Assembly: GCA_024529925.1 (NCBI GenBank)
Contig: JAFEUB010001428.1
Span: 350,001 to 414,000 of the forward strand
DNA length: 64,000 bases
Direction: 5' to 3'
Source: Ophthalmolycus amberensis
Lineage: Eukaryota; Chordata; Actinopteri; Perciformes; Zoarcidae
Made by a program: the position numbers and the translations under genes. This document shows positions 32,450 to 45,847 of this stretch, one piece after another. Every line of letters starts with the position of its first letter. Position 1 is the stretch's first letter. The notes under the pieces were generated by a model. It had not been told where the DNA came from. It saw only the letters and a list, made by a program, of their open reading frames with translations, and did no database searches.

Positions 32450-35400
32450 ATGTCCACCATGAAGGAGTCGAACACGTGTCCGGACGGTTACAGGGCTTTG
32501 AGCACGTGCGAGCTGAGGGAGCTTTTACAGAACGACGACAAAATGGACCAAATCCTTCGACTCAATGAAAAGGTAAATCCGCTCGACATGGCTCATCGAT
32601 TGTCTGCGTGGCGAGTGGTCAGATTGCTCCTAATAATTTGCGGTGAATTAATAGTTGCTTGAAACACAAAGGGGTTTTATTTGTGTGGTCTGCATAAAGA
32701 GATCGTTTTATTCCTGCACAATGCTTCTTATTGTGCAGGAAGCATCATGAACGAGCCCGCTATGTGCTTACGAAGAACTCCCTTTAAAAACATGCTGCAT
32801 TAAGTGTTTCTTCCTCCGTTAGAGGACCTGCACACGAGGTATAAGATGTCTTGAATTTAAATGATACTGCTTAAGGTATACTCTTACATTCGGCATTACT
32901 TCAGTAGTTATAGCAAGACTTATTCTAATACAATTCAAACTTCTAAAACATCCTCAGTCCTCTTCCTGCAAAAGAGACGGCGGTGTGCCGAGTTAATTCT
33001 GAATAAGAGTGTAGTTCTACTGCAGCACGTTGGGTCTTGTGTGTATCTGATTAAAGCCGAATTGAGCAGTTATCTTACCAATCACAAGATGTCTGAAGAA
33101 GAATGCTTTCATTGATTATTAACATGGCTAAAAAAATGCAGGTTTTTAAATGAAATCCACGTGCATTCCTCTCCATGTCTGAGGCACGTTTCGGGGCTAC
33201 ATGATGACCTTCCTGTTGTGTACTGAATCCTTCTATCTGTCTCACACCAACACAAGGAGTACCAGTGGTTCCCCGAACTTTTCCATGGGCCCCATTTTGA
33301 TTAGGTTTGCCAAGGAGGGGGTGCTCAAACACCGAGGATAGAGCTGCGTGTGTGTCTATGGTGTGGGAGTAACAACAGTGTGTGCGTGCAGTGAAACATG
33401 ACCATCGTGCATGTTCTCACTGGGAGCTCGCGCATCTTCTTCCTTCATTTATCTGCACGTCAGAAAGCTAAAAACAGGTCCTGTGATCACTGCTCAGACA
33501 ACACAAAAGGCAGACATTGCTCATGGGCTCTGGTTCTCCGGACGCCCAGGATGTGACATTTGAAACCTGCTGTGACTGAGTGGGGATGTGATGTCACCGA
33601 GAGGTCGCACAATACCCGAGCTATAGGGGTTTGTTTTAGCAACTAATAATAGAGAGCTTGTGTTGGTTGCAGAGGACGTTTCTCCCCCAGTGATGTCATC
33701 TACTTTACTGTACAGAGTACATCATACATGTATATAACATGTACTGTATGTTCCCATGGCTCGCTGGTTTCATGTATCTCCTCTCCATATTCATTAATCT
33801 CATGTTGATAATGAGCGTTATGTAACGCGTCCGTGGTGATTCATGCCTGATTTGCTGAGCGTTCTGCATGTTCTCATTAATAATAACTTGAACACACAAC
33901 AAGCTACAAGTCACTTCATTGTGTTTCCACGAAACTGAGGTAAACGGTCATCAATCTGCAGCGCTGAGAATCAACATCGAAGCACTAAAAGCTCAGATTC
34001 ATCGTTTTCTTTGATCAGATAGCTCCAGGTTTAAACCAAATGTGTCATTTTGAGGCTTTGCTGAGTTCTTGTAAGGCTGCTTGTGTTGAGACAACATTTA
34101 AAGGAATAGTTTGAGACGGTTCGATAAGAACTGGATGCAGAGGGAAACCGCTCTGTCTTCTAAAGAACACACCAAACAAAAGCCAAAAATCAAACAAGAT
34201 TCATTTCTGATTCAGGCATGTAGCCCGAAAACAACTGAATGACCATCTGCATAACAAATTAATGCAAAACCTGCAACAACGAGCCGTAAACACAATATCT
34301 ACATAATGTTGATGAACTTGTTGGCTAAACCGTTGCCTGTTTACACATCCAGCAGCTCCAGAGCAGCATTAGTCGTGTTTCTGTCCAATATTCACTCTTC
34401 CTTTGTGTGAAATGTGACTCTTCGGCTGCTAAAGGCTCCTCTAAGTTGAGGAGTCGATGCTGAGCAGGTTGTGCAAAGATTCAGACACCTTTCACACATC
34501 TCATAGCTGTTTGATCGGATCAAAATATTGATCACAGCTCAAAGAGAGCGCTGTCCCGCAGGCCCATGAACAATTCCCTTTCATGGAAAAAGACTTGAGC
34601 CACCCGTCAATCTCCACCTCAGACCGCATGCTCACTTGATGGCCTCGGCCCACAGGAGGCTGATGAAGCTGGAGCCTCGCTCGGGGTGAGAGAGGAACTC
34701 TTTGGTGCATTTCTCGTGGTCAGACGTGTTGAAACCACAGAACGAGACGAGCCAAAAGCAGGAAGTGGAGCCGCCGTTTTGACCATTTGGAAGCCAGCGG
34801 GACCGATGATGGAGCGGTGCGTCCGTGTGTTCTTTCCTCTCGCTGGGGAACGTTTTTAAGAATGAACAGCGGTGCGTCCGTGTGTTCTTTCCTCTCGCTG
34901 GGGAACGTTTTTAAGAATGAACAGCGGTGTCGTGGTGTCTCCTTCACTGCACTCAGGCGGGCCTTTTCTGTTTTACTACACGGCACATTCTGCACATTCC
35001 TCTCTGAACTTGGGACTCGTGCATCCTTTTGATGACCCGTAAAATGTGAGACAGATGCACCGCGCAGCAGCGGACCGGCGCGAAAACGGCCTTCGGGCTC
35101 TAAAGTGACTTGACTGTTGAAAGAGAAGCGATCGAGCAGGAACACAAGCCGCCGGAATGCTGCGACTGGACGGGGCAGTCAAAGAGGATTCACACTCACA
35201 AAGTGTCTTTGTGTCTGAGACACAGACCGGCTTCTTTACAGCTTCAAGGGAGTGGCATTCATTTGAATAATTTATAGCTTTCTTATGGTCTAGTGCCGGC
35301 GATTACCCAGCCCACCCCCCCCCCCCCCCCCCCCCCCCCCCCACCACCACCACCACCATTTACACATGACAGACCCAGACCATCATCTCTCGGTCACCCA

Positions 35401-38400
35401 ACAGCATGTTCAACATCTAGAAATGTCACATTGACATAAATAACTTACTTACTAGACCCAGTGTTTCCTCTTCTTCCATTAAATATTACAGGTGGATTAA
35501 ATGACAATGCCAGTATTTCAGTGCCGGTACTTATACTATAAGTACTAGTACACCAATGTAGTGTAAGTCCTGCATAAGTAGAAGTCCAGAAGTAGACCAT
35601 AAGAAGCAAAATGCACTTAAAGTACCAAGTGTTAAAGTATCTGCAGAAAGATGACCCCCTTAAAGAATATGTTCTTCATACTTATTGTTCGCCTTAGTTT
35701 TGACATTTCTGGCTCTCAAAATCATCATTCTCAAGCTCAACAACACGAATGCTCAGAGGATTTTATTCCAGTATACTTTGATTTGATTTGTCAGACAAAA
35801 ATAATTCCAGTTTTCAAAAGTGACCTACTTTTAAAAGTGTGAACATGACGGGCGGCGGTTGATATGAGAGATACGGTGTCAGCTTCCACGGTTTGATGTC
35901 TCATGTTTGTTGGACTACTGTAATAATATGAGGGGACAGGTGGGCTGAGGAGAGTCTGTCAGCGACTTCCTCTCGGGGGTGATTCAGGTTTGTGTGAACT
36001 CAAACTGTAGTGGGTCTGTTTCTGCATTGTGTTGAAACAAGAACCACTGCAACTGTCTTCCAGCTGTTTATTGCAAGGCACCAATATCACGCTCCTGCGA
36101 CTGTAGAGACCCTAAACATCCACAGGGTCTCTCCTGCATGAATGTCCTCTGCACGTCTATAACAACCACGAACAGTCCAGAGCTCGATACGACGTCTTCA
36201 AATGTCTTGTTTTGTCCGTTAAACAGTCCAAACAAAGAGATGTTCTAGTTCCAAGGATGTAAAAGAGAAGAAATCAACAAGTCCTCCCACCTATTTGCTT
36301 GAAAAATGAGTTAAACATTGAGATTCAACATCAAAATAGTTGCAAATGAGCTCGAATATAAAGCAAATACAGAATACTGAAAGGAAAAAATGCTAACTTA
36401 AGTATACATGTAGTGTCCGATCAACACGTTCTAAATCACCTCTTATAACGCATTACCTTCTGCAGAAAAGTGTATGAATTCTATATTAAAACATATATTC
36501 CCCAAAAATTATATTAGCAGGATTGTAGTGTAAGTATAGTGGGGTTAACACACAGCCTTCAAAATAAAAGCCTAATCCACACGTACGTTTAGAAGGATTT
36601 ATAACATCCTGTCCATACTTTAGGGTAACACTGCTACACATGCGCGATAGACGAATCCGACACTCGTTGACTTTGTACTTCTGTTCAGTTCCAGGAGCTC
36701 CAAGTGGACCGGGAGACGCTGCAGACGACCAATCGGAGCCTGGCCGAGGACAGCCTCGCCCGGCGACCCCGCCTTTGCAACGGCAAACTCCAACTGGCGG
36801 AGAAATACCGGGAACTGTCCAACCTGGCAACCGCGTGCTGGGAAAAACGGAGTCAGCTTGGTGAGTTTGACCCAACATCAAGAAGAGTGTGTGGTTGTGA
36901 GGACGAGGTCACTGGTTGTGTAAATGTGGCCTTGCTAAGTGAAAGTGAAAGCTACATGTTTCTGTTCCTAAATGACCGTAAACTGCTGACTATTGTCCTT
37001 ATTTACTTAAACTTTTAACCAGACGTCAGTGAAAACAAACCAAAAGAAGAAATCAGAGAAAAGGTTGCGTCCTCCTCACCACTTCAGGGTAAAACTCATC
37101 ATGACGTTCCACACTGGCTCCTCGTCGTCTCACCTTGCAGTTGCAGTCAAACCGCCTCAACCGCACGCTTTATTTTGAAAACATTCAATCACTCTTGACT
37201 CGCTGTGACACTGTGGCGGGTGCTGAGAATAAGGGGCGCCTCACATCAGAGTACGATGGGAAAAAAAGCTTCAGAGCGTCAGCGAGAGTTTTTCAGTCAT
37301 GGGAACTAAATGGAGCATATCAAAATGCCAGCAGGAAGCTTGCAGCAGTTGTCAAGGAATTTTCTGTGGTGAAAGAGGGGCCTTGTCTTTGCTTTGGGGG
37401 CAAGTCATGCTTTCTGACAGGGCAGCACCAGAGGATGTCTTCTTAAGCCTTTAGCCCTAAATTTTAAGCCTCTCGGGGGGGCAAGCTTTAGAAAATTCCT
37501 TCGTGTACAGAGCCGAGAGCAGGCGATAAAATAAATCCTGCTGCATTAATTACCAGAGGTAACGTCAACTGCTGCTTCTTCATGACTGTTATGAGTGTGA
37601 GCTTCTTTGGCCCAGTTCTTGGTTCACTGTAGTGAAACGACTTTGTGCCTCAGCTGCTGGCCGGTGATGGAAGTTGGGTGGAATGTTAAACTTCCTGTCG
37701 ATGTGTGCGAGCATTGCACAGATGCTTGTCCCACCTCCCCAGCAGAGCAGGATGGGTGGGGGTCCGTCCTTCCTTTTGCAAAGCATCTGATTCTCATTTG
37801 CTGCAACAAGGGAGGAGGAGAGGAGGAGCGGAGGGGGGAACAAAAGAGATGAATGAGGAGGCGCAGCAGAGACAAACTGTGGAGTGGATCGGAGGAGACG
37901 TTGATCTGTGATCAGAGGTTGTTGTTGAGAGGTGGAGTGTTTCCTCAACGTCTACAGTTACAGACAGCTTCTCACCGCTATTATTAGCATCCATTTCCCT
38001 CTGGCGTCTTTCTGCTGCTAGCTGTGATGCTAATCACCGGCACTGACGTAAAAGATAAAGATCCCTTCACACCAGGCGGCAACCTCCAGTTCTGACGGGT
38101 GAAGCCAAAGCTTCATGTTTTAAAGCTGCATTCTCTCTAGTGACCACCAGGGAGTGGACACTAGAGAGAATCCTCTGGTTGTATAGAAGTCTATGAGAAA
38201 ATGACTCTACTTCTCTCTTGATTTATTACCTCAGTAAACATGAGTTTATGGTTCAATCTCTAGTTTCAAGTCTTCTTCAATACAGCATGATGTTCATTTA
38301 GTACATTATGGTCCATTTAGAGTCAAACAGACCATAAAGCAGGGGATGCTTTAGGGCGGGGCTACACGGTGATTGACAGGTCTCTACCAGAGACTTATAC

Positions 38401-38540
38401 GTTGTCACTACGTCACTCCTGCACAGTCCTAATATGGTCACTTCCATTCATTGGTTACCAAAAAAAACAACATAGCGATGTACGTAATCCAAGACTGCGA
38501 CATGTCCGTGACCCTGTTCTTTTAAAAGACCCTGTTTCTT

Positions 38541-38571
<31 letters not shown>

Positions 38572-41500
38572 TTATTATACTCCTAATTTGTTGTTGCTGC
38601 CAGCATTGTTTTCTGCAACGTTTTGTAGAAGGGAGGTGCCTGGTGAGCTCACAAAGTGGAGGACTTTGGCGCCTGAGTGTGGTTAGATTTAGGCAACAAC
38701 AGCACTTTGGTATTCAGGGAAAGATTGTGGTTTTGGTTAAATGTTAATGAAGTTGGTTTTGTGCTTAAAGTCGCTGTTTCGCTTGTCAATATCAAATCAA
38801 AACCATGATGTGAAGAGAGATAAGAGATATTGTAGAATAAAAAAAGATAGAAGTTGTCAGTGAACTTTTTGCAGATATGATTTGTGAACATTTTGTGACT
38901 TCTTCAAGAAGTAGTATTAGAATAAATCCCTCAAGATAAAAAGCAATAGTATGTATGTGTTTATTTAGCCTCAGGCCTGTTTCTGATGTTTAAACGGGTC
39001 ACATGTTGACAGCTTCAGATCAACAGGAGATATTTTAGGTACAGCGACGGTGCTATTTTTAAAACGTCGGCACACAGTGTCAGATATGGTGTCACTAAGT
39101 ATGAATCAAAGAGTACGAGCTCCTGTCTGCACTGATACAGTTAGAAGTACACGTTAAAAACCGTTAAGAATTCAGGTATTTCAGGTGACGAACCAGAACG
39201 CACTGCAGCCACAACACAGAGTAACTTTTGTGTTTTTATGTCCTAACACTGGAACGAGTCAGTGGCTAGTTTGCTGTGTTCTTATGTCCATGCATGTTGA
39301 AGGGGTTCGTATGGGGCTGTTGTACGAACAGAACTCTGGATATAAAGAGTTTGGGTTCTGGTTTCCAACCAACAATACGTTTGTTTGTCCGCTCCAACGT
39401 GAGCCACAAACGTTAGCATGACTAGCCAACTAGCTTATGACCCACAGTCGGAGCTTCTTATTACTCACAAGACAAGAGTCGTTTCACATACGACATTATT
39501 TTGGCGGGTTATTGGTTGTTATAAAAAAAGCTTTGTTCACACGACTAACTGATCCATTCTGAAGTATTAATGAAGTGTACTTAAACCTTTGAAGGTGGAC
39601 TTTGAAGACCATTTTGTCGCCATTGAATGTTTCCAGCAGTTTGACTCCTCCAGTCGACTAGACTGCACCTTTTGTCTCTTACAATCCTTCTTGTGTCTCC
39701 TGTACTTCGTGTGCCAATCCGTGCTTTACATTAAGAGAGTGCAGACGCGACGTTCTTGTGACAACAAAATAAGTGAAATATAATATCAAATCTAACTTAA
39801 ACCCACGACCACCCAGTAAACCCTCCACGCTCCCACCAGTTCAGAACGAGTGGAGGTCAACACGTTCATCCTGCAGGTCTGTACTCGCTGCGTCTTACTT
39901 CCATTCTTGTATCTGCGATGCTGGGTGTGGTCATCAAAGTGGGATTACGGGTTTGTTTGTTTCCTTCAAAGCAGAACTGAATGAATGTGAACTGTGAGAC
40001 GAGACGTTCATATCTTCACTTCCTCTGGAAACCCAGCTGACTGTTGTGCAGCCAGAGAACGGAGTTCATATGCTGTGGAGTAACAAAGCTCTTTTGTTTG
40101 GGGCTTTCCATATTCACATCTGAGTAAAAGCATTTTACTCAAGTCACTTGTGGGTTTGAAGGATGTAAAAGATCCGAATGTGTCTCTGGAGATATTTTAG
40201 ATATATTTTATGAGGTGGTCGGGTCAGATTCACTTTTACGGTAAAGCTGTCAGACAAAGCACAGCGGCCAAGTTCCTGTCTCCTACCTTCCAAACCCGGC
40301 GGTTTGATACCCGGTAGAGGCAGTTTCAGCTTGGTTGTGTACTCCAACATAAAGCTGCCAAGTGTTGATTTCTATATCTAATATCTGTGATATTTACATT
40401 CGTCAGAAACATCGGTTTGTGGTCTACATAGTTTAAAACTAAATATGAAAGCATGACTTGCCCCCAAAGCAAAATTGACTTTTAGCTGACGTTTTCTAAG
40501 ATATTTCATTACTCATTGAATCAATCACAACCGCTTTGTAGGTTATATTATGTTAATGATGATAATAAACTGATAAGTAACGTCTGCACTGTAGCTGCTT
40601 AAGCTAACGTTAACCTCACATGCTGAGAGGACGAGCTGCTTCACAGTACGGCTGCTCAAACTCTTAATTTAGCCTGCTGCAGTTTTCAAAATCGCGGGAG
40701 GAGTAATATTTGTTTTAGGTGAATGTGTGTATAACATTCCATTAAAAATGAAATATCATGGTCCTGGCCTTCACGTTATATTTTACAGACTTAAGAAAAC
40801 ATCTTTGTTCGGTTCAGATCTCCACAAAAACCATAATCATGTTTTTCAATGAAAATGAGAAAAGTAAAATTTATCTTTCCCTCTAATGTTGCAAATCTTA
40901 TCGCAATATCTGTAAAAATAATCTTTTTTTTCAAATTCGTTGAGCTCTACTTCACAGCCCTGAATCCTGGAGGTCCAGATTCTCTCTTTGTCAAAACCAT
41001 CTCTGGTCAAGTGTGAATAGTGGAGACAGCGGCACACAGACGGCATATTAAAGAGGAACCAAAACCCAGAGTTCTGGCTCAAGTGCCTCTTCTCTGTGAA
41101 CGTAAAATAAATGCCTCGAGAACGTGAAAGAAAGCATCAACACGACCTGAATCCACCAACAACACTACTACATACATACCCATATATACTGTATATTACC
41201 GGCTGGAATGAACCAGAGTTACTTACTACAGCTCGTTAACACACTTTTAATCACGTAAGTCACAATTTAAAGTCTTGGCGAGTTTAACTGCTCCACTCTT
41301 TCTCAAACAACAATTTTGTAATAAAAATAATTGAATTATTCCGTCCCAGTCACACTGATTCCATTTGACCTGGTTTGTTAGGACACTTGCACAGTGGGGG
41401 GGGATTTGATTTAGAGGGAAAGCGTGAAACTCCAACCCCCCCAAAGCAACAATGGAGTTAGCAGTGACATGGATGAAAGACTGCAGTGACTTTCCACTTG

Positions 41501-42674
41501 GGAATATAAAAAAAGTGAAAAAATCGATTGAATATCAAGCTGTCAGAGCAGCTCTTCCCCCTCGTAGGAACATGGGTTCTGGCATCAGACGGCTGTCTCA
41601 AAGCCAGAACATTTATCCCACGACCAGGACTGAAGAGGCCAAGGAGAGATCATCAAGCCTCAACTCGAACAACGGAGGGAATGAAAGAAGTCATGGAACG
41701 TGAAAGTGTTCCTCTCGGCTTTGTTCATAGCTGTGAAGCTGTTATCACACGTTGTGTGCTGGGTGTGTAGCACAAAGCCTCTCAGGTCTGCTGTGCCGCT
41801 GTGTCAGCGGAGGACAAACACGCCGCGGGGCTGTTTAATTCACTGCTGACATCGCTGGCTAATTTTCAAGCCTCCGATACATCCGCGCCCTGCAAGGCCC
41901 CATCTGTAATACCGTGACCTATTTGTGTGTAATCAGCAGCGGAACGCTGGGCTGGCACGTTAAACTACATTTCATTCACTTGATTTCTCAAAAAGCCACT
42001 CGGTACTGCAGAGCTAGCAGCTTGTTTTTATAATCTGTGTGTATTACCATCGACCCGTGGCTTCTCCGTGTTGTTTTCCAGCTGGCGCTCCAGCAGTCGG
42101 TCGCATTGATATCTCTCGAAGCCTTTGATCGGCCGGAGACGATGTTGGTGGCGGGTCAGGCGTGAAACGTGGAAATCTGTTGTTGCTTAAGGGGCGAGAG
42201 ATAAAAGCCATCGCGCACTGATATTTTACTGACATTTCGGATCATTCCTGGTTTGCATTTCACCAGACCGGCGCACAAGCATGTAAAAAGTCTCTCATGT
42301 CACAGCTGTCTCCATGATAAATGCTTCACTTCCATGTGATCGATCTCCATGCTGCACGAAAAAAACATCATGATCTGCAATAATGGACGAATGTCTTCAA
42401 TGTAACTTCAGTGTTTAAGTGAAACACTCTCCTACGAGTAGATGTGTTTAATCTGATCAAAGCAGGACAGTCTGCATCTGTCTCTGAATGAACGAGTGCT
42501 TCTCACTGCATCTGTTGTCCACAGATGATTTCTACTGTATGAAAACAAGAGAGCAGATGTGCCCATAAGCCTGTTGGAGGTGCAGTGTCAGTGTAATGCC
42601 CTTCTGCTCAACCATCCGCTGTGTTTACCTTCATTAAATCACATGCAAACGACACCAAACTGCTACAGATTAAC

Positions 42675-42710
<36 letters not shown>

Positions 42711-45700
42711 AGACTGGTCCATTATTGTAACTCACTGTCCTGCTTGTTTAAGCGGAAGACATTTGATTAGCGGAGCTCGTCGCACGCTGTGTTTTTATTC
42801 TTGAAATACAGTTGCACCACGTCGGCTACGATGTGATGAGAGACAAAAGAATTACGACTGAAATAGCAGCGTTTGATGCGATCACATTTTCAATCGTCGT
42901 TCTACTCATTGAGTTCTGCCTCTGGCTGCAGGATTTGTGCTGCTGTGTGTTCACGTCATGTCGCTCTGCACCAGCCAGACAACAACAACATGATTTACTG
43001 GCGTGGTCCTTTCTTCATTTGTCGATCCTCGCTGTAGTTTAGCACAACGTGCTCAGAGCTGTGAGTCCGGTGATGACTGGCTGAGAGTGTAATTATTAAT
43101 CACCACACCCTCCGATCACTGTTCCAATAGGGCCCTATGTGTGCTGGCCAATCGCTATGCGTGGTTGTTGGATTACTTGAAGGCCTTAAGTCAACCTCAG
43201 CATCCCATCGTGCCATGAAACTAAGGCTACACACATTCACACGCATAGGGTTCCGTTAATAAAACAGGGTTTTATAAAAGAAAAGGATCTACGTCTACAC
43301 GGACGTTTCAGCATCGTTGTCTAAATGATTCCCCTTCATACTAGCACGCCTGAAAATGAATAAAACATGATTATTCACCAACACAAGGCATCCGGGTGCC
43401 AGTGTAAACATGAAATATGACGGAGTATTATTGTATTAAAGTACTCTTTAATAATAAAAAGGTTGTGCTTGATGCTTAAGATCTTCCTCTATAAACTCAA
43501 ACTGACAAATTTCCTTTGGAAAAAACAAGTTTTATTCTTCAAACTTAGAGCCAGACCTGCAGCCTTGTAACTATCTCTGTCACATCAAATGCACTTTAAA
43601 AATGAACACTGACAAATCAAGGTTTACTAGATTATGGGTGAATAAATATGAATATATAATAGTAAAACATTGTCATTCGCTGACTCGGTTTCGTTGTTGT
43701 CTGTTCTCACTCGCCGCTCTGCCGGTGGCTGGAAGTCTGTCGTACTGCAGAACGTTTATGCTTTTGTTCGTTTACGGTTTCTTTGTGGACGTCACAGTAG
43801 TTGTACAGAACAAAATAAACATTAATAAGAAAAGAAAAGTCCTCCATTTTGTGTCCATCGCCCTCCTCAAAGCCGGAAAACCGTGACTTCAACCGTCCAC
43901 TCGTCACCTGTGATAGTTGTTGTTTATGCTTTTCGGGACCAAATCACAGCAAAAACGAGAGCCTCTATCTGCCGTCAGACAGTTGAATACTTCCTGTACT
44001 CTATCTCAGAGTTTACCGGAGGCCTCCGCCAGCTTCAGCGTTGGTCTATTAACACGTTGACATCAGCTGTTTGCAGAGAGGTTGCTGCTCAGCAACTGTC
44101 ACATCGATCAGTGTTTCCAGCAGGACGAGTCCTCCGAGAACACTGTGGAGGTCTGGGTTCAGACGGCTGCAGGGGACTGTTAACGCTGACTCTAAAACCT
44201 GACCTCACTGCCCGTCTCGGCAGCCGAGGCTCGAGGGGAACTGGTTCCTGACGGCCGATCCGGTTTGTTTTGGGAACATGGCTCTTCAGCTTTTAATGAC
44301 TCGAGTCCATGATAAATAAAACATCTTTGATTTGTTTGGTCCAGTCTGAGATTCAGATTCAACAGAAACACTTTCTACGTTATGACAGCTGATAATCCTC
44401 AGAAGACAGATTTCACGAGGACTATTTCTTCAGTAGAAAATAGTTCCGTAACTAAAACTATCTGCCTTCATAGGAGAATGTGTTTTCCATAGTTTCTGAC
44501 CCCTTTAACAGCGAGGCGATGTCAGTTGATCCATCTGTCCGTCCGCTTGTTCCCAGAATATAATTCAGAATAGTTTTGGTTTTATCTTGTGCCGCCATCA
44601 AGTCAGAAATCTCCCCAGACGAGCACTCTGGTCCCTGGCAGAGTATCTCCGTGTTTGAATGGAATTAGCTGCAGATATCATTGACCCCAGTGGAAAAATA
44701 ATCCGTCAGTTTGTTGTTTGTTCCATCCAAATAGTTTTCTATCGTGGCATGTAATAACCAATGAAGCTTCAAGGGGCCACCAGAGGGGCTTCACACTTTC
44801 AGCCGTGTCGAATAAAACAAGGAAGTACGTGACATCCATTTCCTTGATTATTAGTGATTGATTTAATAATCTGGTCTCTAAAAAGTCAGAAAAATGTGAT
44901 GAATCACAAAATTCCACAACATCTTAAGAAGTATCTTCATGTCTAGTTTACATTACATGACTTTAGCCCTGATTGTTCTGCTTGCAGCTGTTTTTTGGAG
45001 CTTCCCCGTCAGCAATCTCCAGATCAGAGGCAAATCCTCGATGCGAGCCAAGAGAGAGATGCAGGCTAGACAAATGTATCGGCCAATCAGAGCCTGAGAC
45101 ACGGGTTGAGAGGAAACATGGTGGAGGCCTTCAACTGTGTGAGTTATGTGGTGCATTTACAACATGGACCAAAGTTGTTGTTGCACCGAGGGTGTTGGAT
45201 GTTTTCATGAATAAACATAACACAGGGACTGATACTAGTTCATACTCATGTGAACAGTACAGCGATCTGACCGTTGTGGAAGTTGTGTAGTGTGAACGGT
45301 ACAGCGATCTGACCAGTTGTGGAAAGTTGTGTAGTGTGAACAGTACAGCGATGTCCATGCCTCCTCATCATCTCATGTTTGCTCCCAGACGAAACGTGGT
45401 TCTCCATCACTGACACCATATTCACTTGAATGAGTGCAGCTCTATAGGCTGCGCTGGCCTCCAGCCCCCCCCCCCCCCCCTCAAATGTAGGTCACAAACA
45501 GCTGCTGTATGGGTATTTCTTTGCCTGGCTGTCACCTCTCATTACACCCCCATCTCCCCACATTTGCCTGTGTCGGGGGTTCACGAAAGAGGCCATTCCT
45601 TAATGCATGCTTGCATTTTTTATTTTTATTTTTACTTCTCCTTGTTCACACAATGACGGCCAGAATGCGGAGATGTAACGTGGAGCGATGGATTATTAAT

Positions 45701-45809
45701 GCCGAGGTCGACGGCGTTTATAGGAAACAGAACGTTGCTGTGAAGGTTTGTCGAAGACGCAATGTTTTCTGCTTAGAAATACATTTAAAGAGAATCAGCC
45801 TGCACACAA

Positions 45810-45847
<38 letters not shown>

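Noticed and set aside
37135..37446. 103-residue plus-strand frame in vps37d intron 2
   Set aside because: Starts near an acceptor-like CAG but has no donor in phase with exon 3 and no recognisable similarity.
42082..42160. Acceptor-like site followed by a short coding-looking stretch in vps37d intron 2
   Set aside because: Joining it to exon 2 in the required phase gives a stop codon within 16 codons; the attractive frame is not the one that splicing would use.
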